NCBI GenBank assembly: GCA_003527225.1
Contig: DPXQ01000116.1
Location: forward strand, 18,378 to 54,908
Length of the DNA stretch: 36,531 nucleotides
Direction: 5' to 3'
From: Rhizobium sp.
GTDB taxonomy: Bacteria > Pseudomonadota > Alphaproteobacteria > Rhizobiales > Rhizobiaceae
The translations under genes were made by a program, and so were the position numbers. Each line of letters opens with the position of its first letter. The stretch's first letter is position 1. Shown here in pieces: positions 15,215-22,450 of this stretch. The notes beneath the pieces were generated by a model, which was given only the letters and a program-made list of their open reading frames with translations, had not been told where the DNA came from and made no database searches.

Positions 15215-17071
15215 ATGCGCTTATTCCAGACCCACGCTCATGTATTCTCCGCGCCGCCGGCCGCTCGTGCGCCCGCCGCTCCCGCGCTCGGGGAACTGCC
15301 GGTCTGGAAGCTCGAGGATCTCTATTCCTCCCAGACTTCGGAAAGCTTCCTGAAAGACATGGAGAAGGCGGGCAGCAACACGCTCGCTTTCGAGGAAAAA
15401 TGGAAAGGCAAGCTCGCGCAAGCTGCCACCTGTTCGGGGAACGACGGAATCGGCGCGGCACTGCGCGAATACGAGGCTCTTGACGACCTGCTCGGTCGCC
15501 TCGCCTCCTATGCCGGCCTCACCTATTATTCCGACATGACGAACGCTGCGAACGGCAAGTTCTTCGGCGACGTGCAGGCAAAACTCACCGACCTGTCCTC
15601 GCATCTGCTTTTCTTCACGCTTGAACTCAACCGTATCGATGATGCGGTCATGGACGCCTGCATGGAGCGCGACGCGGACGCCGGCCATTACCGCCCCTGG
15701 ATCGTCGACCTGAGGAAGGACAAACCGTTCCAGCTCGAGGACCGCATCGAACAGCTCTTCCTGGAAAAATCGATGACCGGTGCCGGGGCCTTCAACCGCC
15801 TCTTCGACGAGACGCTGGCCAGCCTGCGCTTCAGTGTGGACGATCAGCAGCTGCCGCTCGAGGCGACCCTCAACATGCTGCAGGACAGCGATCCGCTGGT
15901 GCGCGAGAAGGCGGCCATCGCACTGTCCAACACCTTCAAGGACAATATCCGCATTTTTGTTCTTGTTACCAACACGCTGGCCAAGGACAAGGAGATCTCC
16001 GACCGCTGGCGGGGCTTTGAGGATATCGCCGACAGCCGTCACCTGTCGAATCGCGTCGAGCGCGAGGTGGTCGACGCGTTGGCAAGTGCGGTCAAGGCCG
16101 CCTATCCGCGCCTTTCGCACCGTTATTACGCGATGAAGGCGAAGTGGCTCGGCATGGAGCAGATGGAATTCTGGGACCGCAACGCTCCGCTTCCCGAGAC
16201 CTCCGACCGGCTGATCCCCTGGCCAGAAGCCAAGCAGACCGTGCTTTCCGCCTATGGCGGTTTCGCGCCCGAAATGGCGGCTATCGCTTCCCGCTTTTTC
16301 GATGGCGGCTGGATCGATGCGCCGGCCCGGCCCGGCAAGGCACCCGGCGCATTCGCCCATCCGACCGTGCCTTCCGCCCATCCCTATGTGTTGCTGAACT
16401 ATCTCGGCAAGCCGCGCGATGTCATGACCCTTGCGCATGAACTCGGTCATGGGGTTCATCAGGTGCTGGCAGGCGAACAGGGCGCATTGATGTGCCAGAC
16501 ACCGCTGACGCTTGCCGAAACGGCCTCGGTCTTCGGCGAAATGCTGACCTTCCGCGCGCTTCTCGGTCAGACGAAGGACAAGCGTGAGCGCAAGGCGATG
16601 CTCGCCCAGAAGGTCGAGGACATGATCAACACGGTCGTCCGCCAGATCGCCTTCTACGATTTCGAGCGCAAGCTGCACACCGCCCGCAAGGAAGGCGAGC
16701 TGACCGCCGAAGCGATCGGCGAGCTGTGGCTGTCGGTACAGGCCGAGAGCCTCGGCCCCGCCATCCGCATCTCCGAGGGCTACGAGACCTGGTGGGCCTA
16801 TATTCCCCACTTCATCCATTCGCCCTTTTATGTCTACGCCTATGCCTTCGGCGATTGCCTTGTGAACTCGCTCTATGCCGTCTACCAGCAGGCAGACGCG
16901 GGCTTCCAGGACAAGTATTTCGAGCTCCTGAAGGCCGGCGGCACCAAGCACCATTCCGAGCTTCTGAAACCCTTCGAACTCGACGCCGCCGATCCGTCCT
17001 TCTGGGCGAAGGGGCTGTCGATGATCGAAGGCCTGATCGATGAACTGGAGGCGCTTGACAGGGCTTCATGA
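15215..17071 (+). CDS. pepF: M3 family oligoendopeptidase F
   Basis: A 618-residue cytoplasmic zinc metallopeptidase of family M3 (PepF/PZ-type), hydrolysing oligopeptides. The active site is in LAHELGHGVHQVLA: H408 and H412 with E409, followed by the third ligand region TLAETASVFGE about 25 residues later. The substrate-binding C-terminal part YETWWAYIPHFIHSPFYVYAYAFGD is typical. The N-terminal PepF domain begins at LPVWKLEDLYSS after a short Ala/Pro-rich lead of about 27 residues. The ATG at 15215 has AGGAAGGA upstream. It overlaps pabB by ATGA, so it is the first gene of a coupled run of five. Confidence 0.95.
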   Translation: MRLFQTHAHVFSAPPAARAPAAPALGELPVWKLEDLYSSQTSESFLKDMEKAGSNTLAFEEKWKGKLAQAATCSGNDGIGAALREYEALDDLLGRLASYAGLTYYSDMTNAANGKFFGDVQAKLTDLSSHLLFFTLELNRIDDAVMDACMERDADAGHYRPWIVDLRKDKPFQLEDRIEQLFLEKSMTGAGAFNRLFDETLASLRFSVDDQQLPLEATLNMLQDSDPLVREKAAIALSNTFKDNIRIFVLVTNTLAKDKEISDRWRGFEDIADSRHLSNRVEREVVDALASAVKAAYPRLSHRYYAMKAKWLGMEQMEFWDRNAPLPETSDRLIPWPEAKQTVLSAYGGFAPEMAAIASRFFDGGWIDAPARPGKAPGAFAHPTVPSAHPYVLLNYLGKPRDVMTLAHELGHGVHQVLAGEQGALMCQTPLTLAETASVFGEMLTFRALLGQTKDKRERKAMLAQKVEDMINTVVRQIAFYDFERKLHTARKEGELTAEAIGELWLSVQAESLGPAIRISEGYETWWAYIPHFIHSPFYVYAYAFGDCLVNSLYAVYQQADAGFQDKYFELLKAGGTKHHSELLKPFELDAADPSFWAKGLSMIEGLIDELEALDRAS

Positions 17072-18252
17072 ACACGAGCGCATCGGACCCAGGGGCTGAA
17101 ACCGGCGGATATGTCCTGTTCCGCGACGACGCGCGCGCGCAATGCACGGTCTTTGCCGATCCGCTGGACGTCATAACGGCCCATACCGCCGAAGCCTTTC
17201 CCTCGGCCCTGTCGCGCCTCGAAGAAGCGCATCGGTCCGGCAAGTGGCTTGCCGGATACCTTTCCTATGAGGCGGGCTATCTCTTCGAGGAAAAGCTGAA
17301 GCCGCTCGCCGCGGAGAATCGCGAGACTCCGCTGCTCTGCTTCGGCGTGTTCGATGCGCCGGCCGGCAACGAGCACCCGCTGGCACAGCCGGTCCAGCGA
17401 AAGGAAAACGGCGCGTTCCTGACAGAACCCCATGCTGCGTGGGATTTCCCGGCTTATCAGCAACGCTTCGACCGGCTGCATCAGCACCTGCGCAAGGGCG
17501 ATTGCTATCAGGCAAACCTCACCATGCCGATCACCGCGCGCTGGCACGGCGATCCGCGCGCGGCCTTCTGGTCGCTGATCGAGCGCCAACCCGTCCACTA
17601 CGGTGCGCTCGTCGACCTCGGCGGTCCGGTGATCCTCTCACGCTCGCCCGAACTCTTTTTCGCCGTCGACGAGCACGGCTTCATAGAGACCCACCCGATG
17701 AAGGGTACCGCGCGGCGCGGCGCGACGCCCGACGAGGACGAAGCGATCGTCGCCGAGATGCTCGCCGACGAGAAAACCCAGGCCGAAAACCGCATGATCG
17801 TCGACCTGCTTCGAAACGATATCTCGCGGATCAGCGAGGTTGGGACGCTCTCCGTGCCGAAGCTTTTCGCAATCGAAACCTATCCGACCCTGCACCAGAT
17901 GGTCAGTCACGTGCGGGCAAGGCTACTGCCCGGCATCTCGATTTCGCAGATTTTCGCGGCGCTTTTTCCATGCGGCTCGATCACGGGGGCACCGAAGATG
18001 CGCGCCATGGAAATTCTCCATGAATTGGAGACGGCCCCGCGCGATGTCTATTGCGGCGCCATCGGCTACATCGATCCGGCCGGGCCGATGCGTTTTTCAG
18101 TGGCCATCCGTACGCTCTCCCTTTTCAAAAATGGCGAGGCGGTCTTCAATGTCGGCGGCGGCATCGTCTTCGATTCGAACGCCGAGGCGGAATATGAGGA
18201 GTGCCTGCTCAAGGCACGCTTCGCGGTAGGAGACCAATGGATTTCTCGCTGA
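17068..18252 (+). CDS. pabB: Aminodeoxychorismate synthase component I
   Basis: A 394-residue chorismate-binding enzyme making 4-amino-4-deoxychorismate, the first step of p-aminobenzoate synthesis for folate. The C-terminal chorismate domain carries all signatures: SRSPELFF, HPMKGTARRG with K212 as the Lys nucleophile characteristic of PabB, NRMIVDLLRNDISR, and PCGSITGAPKMRAMEIL. The length fits the shorter PabB class that lacks a fused amidotransferase. A glutamine-amidotransferase partner (PabA/TrpG) is not in the window. It overlaps pepF upstream (ATGA) and pabC downstream by 16 bases. Confidence 0.96.
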   Translation: MNTSASDPGAETGGYVLFRDDARAQCTVFADPLDVITAHTAEAFPSALSRLEEAHRSGKWLAGYLSYEAGYLFEEKLKPLAAENRETPLLCFGVFDAPAGNEHPLAQPVQRKENGAFLTEPHAAWDFPAYQQRFDRLHQHLRKGDCYQANLTMPITARWHGDPRAAFWSLIERQPVHYGALVDLGGPVILSRSPELFFAVDEHGFIETHPMKGTARRGATPDEDEAIVAEMLADEKTQAENRMIVDLLRNDISRISEVGTLSVPKLFAIETYPTLHQMVSHVRARLLPGISISQIFAALFPCGSITGAPKMRAMEILHELETAPRDVYCGAIGYIDPAGPMRFSVAIRTLSLFKNGEAVFNVGGGIVFDSNAEAEYEECLLKARFAVGDQWISR

Positions 18253-18866
18253 TCGAAACCATACGCTGGCAGCCGGGCGAGGGTTTCGTTCGCCTCGACC
18301 AGCATATGCGCCGGCTTTCGCGCTCCGCTGATGCGCTCGGCTTCCGCCAGCCGCAGAACGCTTTGGCGATGCTCAAGGAATTGGAGACTGGTGATACGCC
18401 CTTGCGCGTGAGGCTGACGTCGAACTTCCGTGGCAAGGTCGAGGTCACCGCCACCCCTTTCGAGCCGCTACCGGCAGACACCGTGTGGCGGCTGAGGGTC
18501 GCGAAAACGCGGCTTGATTCCAGCGACACGCTCTATCGTCACAAGACGTCGCGCCGCGAGCCCTACGAGGCTGCTCGCGCCGAATATTCGCCTGAAGAAG
18601 CCGACGAGGTCCTGTTGCTCAACGAACGCGACGAGATCTGCGAGGGCACGATCACCAATTTCTTCGTCGAGGATGAGGACGGCCAGTTGCTGACCCCGCC
18701 GCTTTCAAGCGGCCTTCTCCCGGGCATTCTGCGTGCCGAACTCATCCGCCAGCGCAAGGCGCGGACTGCGGTGCTGCGGCTGGAGGATATTCGTGGCCGC
18801 CCGATCTTCGTCGGAAATTCCCTGCGCGGCCTGATCCGCGCCGAACTCATGGAAGGCGACAGCTGA
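18237..18866 (+). CDS. pabC: Aminotransferase class IV, 4-amino-4-deoxychorismate lyase type
   Basis: A 209-residue PLP enzyme of fold type IV that would release pyruvate from aminodeoxychorismate to give p-aminobenzoate. LYRHKTSRR contains K103, the Schiff-base lysine. LLLNERDEICEGTITNFFV is the class IV signature with the conserved Glu, and SSGLLPGILRAEL binds the cofactor phosphate. It is somewhat short for E. coli PabC (269 residues) because the N-terminal lobe begins directly at FSLIETIRWQPGEG, a common form when it is paired with PabB. The ATG at 18237 lies within the end of pabB after a GGTAGGAG site. Confidence 0.92.
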   Translation: MDFSLIETIRWQPGEGFVRLDQHMRRLSRSADALGFRQPQNALAMLKELETGDTPLRVRLTSNFRGKVEVTATPFEPLPADTVWRLRVAKTRLDSSDTLYRHKTSRREPYEAARAEYSPEEADEVLLLNERDEICEGTITNFFVEDEDGQLLTPPLSSGLLPGILRAELIRQRKARTAVLRLEDIRGRPIFVGNSLRGLIRAELMEGDS

Positions 18867-19151
18867 GTGTTCATACTCTCCCTCACCTACAAGAAGAGCA
18901 ACGAGGAAGCCGACCGCTATATGGAGCCCCACATGGCCTGGGTGAAGCAGGGCTATGACCGCGGATGGTTCCTGGCGTCAGGTCGCAAGGTTCCGCGAAC
19001 CGGTGGCGTCATTCTGGCCAGGGGCGACCGCGGCGAACTCGAAGCCTTCGTCGCCGAAGACCCCTTCATGCTCCACGGCATCGCCGATTACGATATCGTC
19101 GAGGTTGCCATCACCACCGCCGTACCGGATCTCCAAGTCCTCAAGGTGTGA
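18867..19151 (+). CDS. YciI-like (YCII domain) protein
   Basis: A 94-residue ferredoxin-like small protein of the YciI family. It opens FILSLTYKKSNEEADRYMEP, followed by HMAWVKQGYDRGWFLASG with the conserved His before the first helix, GGVILARG, and EAFVAEDPFMLHGIADYDIVE, where the D-P-F pattern is typical. Family members are thought to act as small hydrolases or lyases on unknown substrates. The GTG start at 18867 immediately follows the pabC TGA, with GGAAGG upstream, so it is translated by coupling. Its link to PABA synthesis is positional only. Confidence 0.88.
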   Translation: MFILSLTYKKSNEEADRYMEPHMAWVKQGYDRGWFLASGRKVPRTGGVILARGDRGELEAFVAEDPFMLHGIADYDIVEVAITTAVPDLQVLKV

Positions 19152-19195
19152 ACGGCAGAAACGATTTCTCAGAATTCAGCGAAACACGAGATCCC

Positions 19196-20113
19196 ATGCC
19201 GACCTACACACCCTACGACGGATCATCAAAACCCTTCTCCATCGGCCTCTCGGCCCTTGATCCCGAACGCTGGATCGAGCCCGACGACGATCTCGGCGAC
19301 CTTCTCGCCGAGAAGCAGCGACTGGCGAAGATCCATTATGACGACATTTTCCGCGCCACGCCGGAAAGCGTCGATGCCCAGCAGGAGTGTCTGGACCTGC
19401 TCGTCCATCACCTGATGGCCCGCCACGGGGACCGTTTCAGCCGCGTCGGTTCCATCATGTCGATGATGGGCCACAGCGTCGATCTCTCCGACGAAACCGT
19501 GCCGCCGCTCTTTCGGGCAGGCTCGCTTGTCGGGGACGATCTCGTCATCCTGCGCAAGAAGGAGGATGGCTGGACGATCATCGCCGCCCATCTCGCCTTT
19601 CCCTCCTCCTGGTCGCTTGCGGAAAAGTTCAACCGGCCGATGGACCAGGTTCATGAGCACGTCCCCGGCTTCCAGGCCGGTACCCGTAACGCGACGATCG
19701 TCAATCGTGTCTTCGACAACCTGCTGCCCGAGCAACCGGCAGAACGTTTCAATTGGTCGATCAACTGGCACTACGCGCTCTATCATCCCAGGAGCGTGCG
19801 CCCGGCAGCCGATCCGTCGGCCCTCGATGTCGGCGCCGAAAATGCCTTTGTTCGTGTCGAGCGCCAGACGCTTCGCAAGCTGCCGGTTTCGGGCGATATC
19901 GTCTTCACGATCCGCATTTACCTCGATCCCGTTCGTGCTCTCGCAGGGCGCCCCAATGGGTCCAAGCTTGCCGAAAAGCTGGCAGACCAGCTCGAAGCGC
20001 TGACCGAGGAGCAGGTCAACTACAAGGGACTTGCCGAGAAACGCGCTGAACTCGTGCGCTGTCTGCGCGAGGGTGATTTCGAGAAAATGCGCAGTGATGG
20101 TATCGGGTCATAG
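19196..20113 (+). CDS. DUF3445 protein, heme-dependent oxidative N-demethylase alpha-subunit-like
   Basis: A 305-residue protein of DUF3445, the family of the alpha subunit of heme-dependent oxidative N-demethylase (dimethylamine monooxygenase), a heme-binding PAS-fold enzyme. Family-like blocks are LIILRKK-type region VILRKKEDGW, then HLAFPSSWSLAEKF and DQVHEHVPGF, and FNWSINWHYALYHP, then RVERQTLRKLPVSGDIVFTI. The genes for the flavin/iron-sulfur reductase and other subunits are absent from the window, so this may be a stand-alone homologue with another substrate. The ATG at 19196 starts 44 bases after yciI; it is the last gene of the pepF-pabBC run. A short GGGTC/GACCC dyad with TTTATT at the stop may end the transcript. 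Confidence 0.82.
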   Translation: MPTYTPYDGSSKPFSIGLSALDPERWIEPDDDLGDLLAEKQRLAKIHYDDIFRATPESVDAQQECLDLLVHHLMARHGDRFSRVGSIMSMMGHSVDLSDETVPPLFRAGSLVGDDLVILRKKEDGWTIIAAHLAFPSSWSLAEKFNRPMDQVHEHVPGFQAGTRNATIVNRVFDNLLPEQPAERFNWSINWHYALYHPRSVRPAADPSALDVGAENAFVRVERQTLRKLPVSGDIVFTIRIYLDPVRALAGRPNGSKLAEKLADQLEALTEEQVNYKGLAEKRAELVRCLREGDFEKMRSDGIGS

Positions 20114-20240
20114 GCGACGACCCTTTATTATGTCAGCAGTTTATGATCTAGAGCCATGAAATCTCGGGATTTTCGAAACGCGGGACAACAGGGCCATATC
20201 GTGCCGGTAAACCAGAGCCGTGCATATGAAGGAGAATAGA

Positions 20241-21686
20241 ATGACCCAGCAGGCCTATCAGGTTTATGGTGAAATTACCGGCCCGATCGTCATGATCGGA
20301 TTTGGCTCCATCGGGCGCGGTACGCTTCCGCTGATCGAACGCCATTTCAAGTTCGACAAGAGCCGCATGGTGGTCATCGACCCTCGCAATGACGAGGCTG
20401 AACTGCTTGCCAAGCACGGCGTGAAGCATATCCAGGCCCATGTCACCAAGGAAAACTACAAGGAACTGCTGAAGCCGCTCCTGACCGAAGGCAAAGGACA
20501 GGGCTTCTGCGTCAATCTTTCGGTCGACACCGGCTCGCTCGACCTTATGAAGCTCTGCCGCAAGCTCGACGTTCTCTATATCGACACCGTGGTCGAGCCT
20601 TGGCTGGGCTTCTATTTCGACAAGAACATGAAGAACGCCGACCGCACCAACTATGCGCTGCGCGAAACCGTTCGCCAGGAAAAGAAGAAGAACCCCGGCG
20701 GCGCGACGGCCGTTTCCACCTGCGGCGCAAACCCGGGCATGGTTTCCTGGTTCGTCAAGCAGGCGCTGGTCAACGTCGCCCATGAAATCGGCGTGAAGTT
20801 CGACGAGCCGGCGGCCGACGATCGCGAAGGCTGGGCCAAGCTGATGAAAAAGGTCGGCGTCAAGGGCGTCCACATCGCCGAACGCGACACTCAGCGCGCC
20901 AAGCACCCGAAGCCGCTCAACGTTTTCTGGAACACCTGGTCGGTCGAGGGCTTCATCTCCGAAGGCCTGCAGCCGGCCGAGCTCGGCTGGGGCACCCATG
21001 AGAACTGGATGCCAAAGAACGCCAAGAAGCACAAGAAGGGCTGCCAGGCCGCGATCTATCTGGAACAGCCCGGCGCCAATACCCGCGTGCGCACCTGGTG
21101 CCCGACGCCTGGCCCGCAATACGGCTTCCTCGTCACCCACAACGAGTCGATCTCGATCGCCGACTACTACACCGCCCGCGACAAGGACGGCGAGGTGACC
21201 TATCGTCCGACCTGCCACTACGCCTACCATCCGGCCAATGACGCCGTGCTCTCGCTGCACGAGATGTTCGGCAATGGCGGCAATGCTCAGCCGGTCCTGC
21301 ACGTTCTCGACGAGAACGAACTGGTCGACGGCGTCGATGAACTCGGCGTATTGCTCTACGGCCACGAGAAGAATGCCTACTGGTACGGTTCGCGCCTGTC
21401 GCTGGAAGAAACCCGCCGCATCGCCCCCTATCAGAACGCCACCGGCCTGCAGGTGAGCTCGGCGGTTCTCGCCGGTATGGTCTGGGCGCTGGAAAACCCC
21501 AAGGCCGGCATCGTCGAAGCCGACGAAGTCGACTACAAGCGCTGCCTCGAAGTGCAGTCGCAGTATCTCGGCCCGGTCGAAGGCCACTACACCGACTGGA
21601 CCCCGCTCGACGGACGGCCTGGCCTCTTCCCCGAGGACATCGACACCAAGGATCCCTGGCAGTTCAGGAATGTCCTGGTTCGCTGA
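20241..21686 (+). CDS. hss: Homospermidine synthase
   Basis: A 481-residue NAD-dependent enzyme that joins putrescine units (or putrescine and spermidine) to sym-homospermidine, the typical long polyamine of many alphaproteobacteria. The N-terminal Rossmann motif is MIGFGSIGRG (residues 18-27). Family stretches follow: VVEPWLGFYFD, STCGANPGMVSWFVKQAL, and TWCPTPGPQYGFLVTHNE. The length is as expected (about 480). The ATG at 20241 is chosen because AAGGAG lies 8 bases before it; ATG 20226 and GTG 20220 are in-frame but would place the ribosome site inside the gene. A strong terminator follows at 21716. Confidence 0.97.
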   Translation: MTQQAYQVYGEITGPIVMIGFGSIGRGTLPLIERHFKFDKSRMVVIDPRNDEAELLAKHGVKHIQAHVTKENYKELLKPLLTEGKGQGFCVNLSVDTGSLDLMKLCRKLDVLYIDTVVEPWLGFYFDKNMKNADRTNYALRETVRQEKKKNPGGATAVSTCGANPGMVSWFVKQALVNVAHEIGVKFDEPAADDREGWAKLMKKVGVKGVHIAERDTQRAKHPKPLNVFWNTWSVEGFISEGLQPAELGWGTHENWMPKNAKKHKKGCQAAIYLEQPGANTRVRTWCPTPGPQYGFLVTHNESISIADYYTARDKDGEVTYRPTCHYAYHPANDAVLSLHEMFGNGGNAQPVLHVLDENELVDGVDELGVLLYGHEKNAYWYGSRLSLEETRRIAPYQNATGLQVSSAVLAGMVWALENPKAGIVEADEVDYKRCLEVQSQYLGPVEGHYTDWTPLDGRPGLFPEDIDTKDPWQFRNVLVR

Positions 21687-21715
21687 TTCGCGGATCGCAC
21701 CGCTTCGCCTCATTG

Positions 21716-21745
21716 CCCGCCGCCTCTCGCGGCGGGTTTTCTTTT
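21716..21745 (+). terminator. Intrinsic terminator of hss
   Basis: CCCGCCGC and GCGGCGGG form a perfect 8-bp stem with a 5-base loop, followed by TTTTCTTTT. Confidence 0.93.
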
Positions 21746-21873
21746 GCTTTCGTCAGGACACGGCGGTCATCTTTGGATAAACGTGCACCCCGTGAGGCTT
21801 GGCCTTGCTTTCACCATTTGTTGTCGGCATGGTTGCGGATCAATGGCTTATCCAGACGATGCGGGAGACGGTA

Positions 21874-22236
21874 ATGAAAATCAGAGATCTCGGAGTTCTG
21901 TTGGTATGCGCAACAGCGCTGACCGCATGCTATTCGAGCGGGCCGAGGCCCTTGCCTACGATCCAGCAGGCACCAACCGTCGACGGACAATGGGTTGATC
22001 CGAACGGCATCGTCTCGACATTCAACGCCGGCACGTTCAGCACCCGTACAACCGATACCAATCAACTTCTCGCATCGGGCACGTACACGTCGGTTTCGGA
22101 CCGTTTGGTCGAGATCAACATGACCTCGCTGGTCCGCAACACCCAGTCGAAGGTCAATTGCGCGCTCGTGACACCGAACCAGTTGAACTGCACGTCCGAC
22201 AGCGGCTCGCAATTCTCGCTGGCTCGCCGCTCCTAG
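21874..22236 (+). CDS. omp10: Omp10-like outer-membrane lipoprotein
   Basis: A 120-residue lipoprotein resembling Brucella Omp10. The signal ends in a lipobox ALTAC, so Cys19 would be acylated. The mature domain has WVDPNGIVSTFNAGTFSTRT, then DRLVEINMTSLVR and KVNCALVTPNQLNCTS with a Cys pair, the Omp10 hallmark order. The ATG at 21874 has CGGGAGACGG before it; upstream in-frame ATGs lack a leader. It lies between two terminators, so it is a single-gene transcript. Outer-membrane location is by family knowledge. Confidence 0.92.
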   Translation: MKIRDLGVLLVCATALTACYSSGPRPLPTIQQAPTVDGQWVDPNGIVSTFNAGTFSTRTTDTNQLLASGTYTSVSDRLVEINMTSLVRNTQSKVNCALVTPNQLNCTSDSGSQFSLARRS

Positions 22237-22260
22237 TATCGAACCCGAATTTTCCGTGTG

Positions 22261-22294
22261 AACCGGCCCGTAGCGATGCGGGCCGGTTTCTTTT
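22261..22294 (+). terminator. Intrinsic terminator of omp10
   Basis: AACCGGCCCG (22261-22270) pairs with CGGGCCGGTT (22279-22288) around an 8-base loop, then TCTTTTT. Confidence 0.92.
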
Positions 22295-22450
22295 TGCCAC
22301 GCTGCTCGGACTGCTGGGACGCCATCGGATTTCCTCTTGCAGTCGCATGCGCTTGGTGGAAACATCGCCTTCCGTGCGACGTCCATAAGAAACCGAGAGG
22401 AATGCGAAGCGGCGGCGAACCGCCCATTCGCGAAAACCAGGAGAAAAGCG

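Noticed and set aside
15221..16954. Open frame of 577 codons on minus opposite pepF
   Set aside because: pepF carries HELGH and other M3 motifs; the opposite frame is typical antisense shadow.
20105..20129. Terminator at the DUF3445 stop
   Set aside because: Only a 5-bp GGGTC/GACCC stem with an interrupted T-run. It is kept as a remark, not as a feature.
20148..21713. Open frame of 521 codons on minus opposite hss
   Set aside because: hss is unmistakable on plus. The antisense frame has hydrophobic low-complexity composition with no motif.
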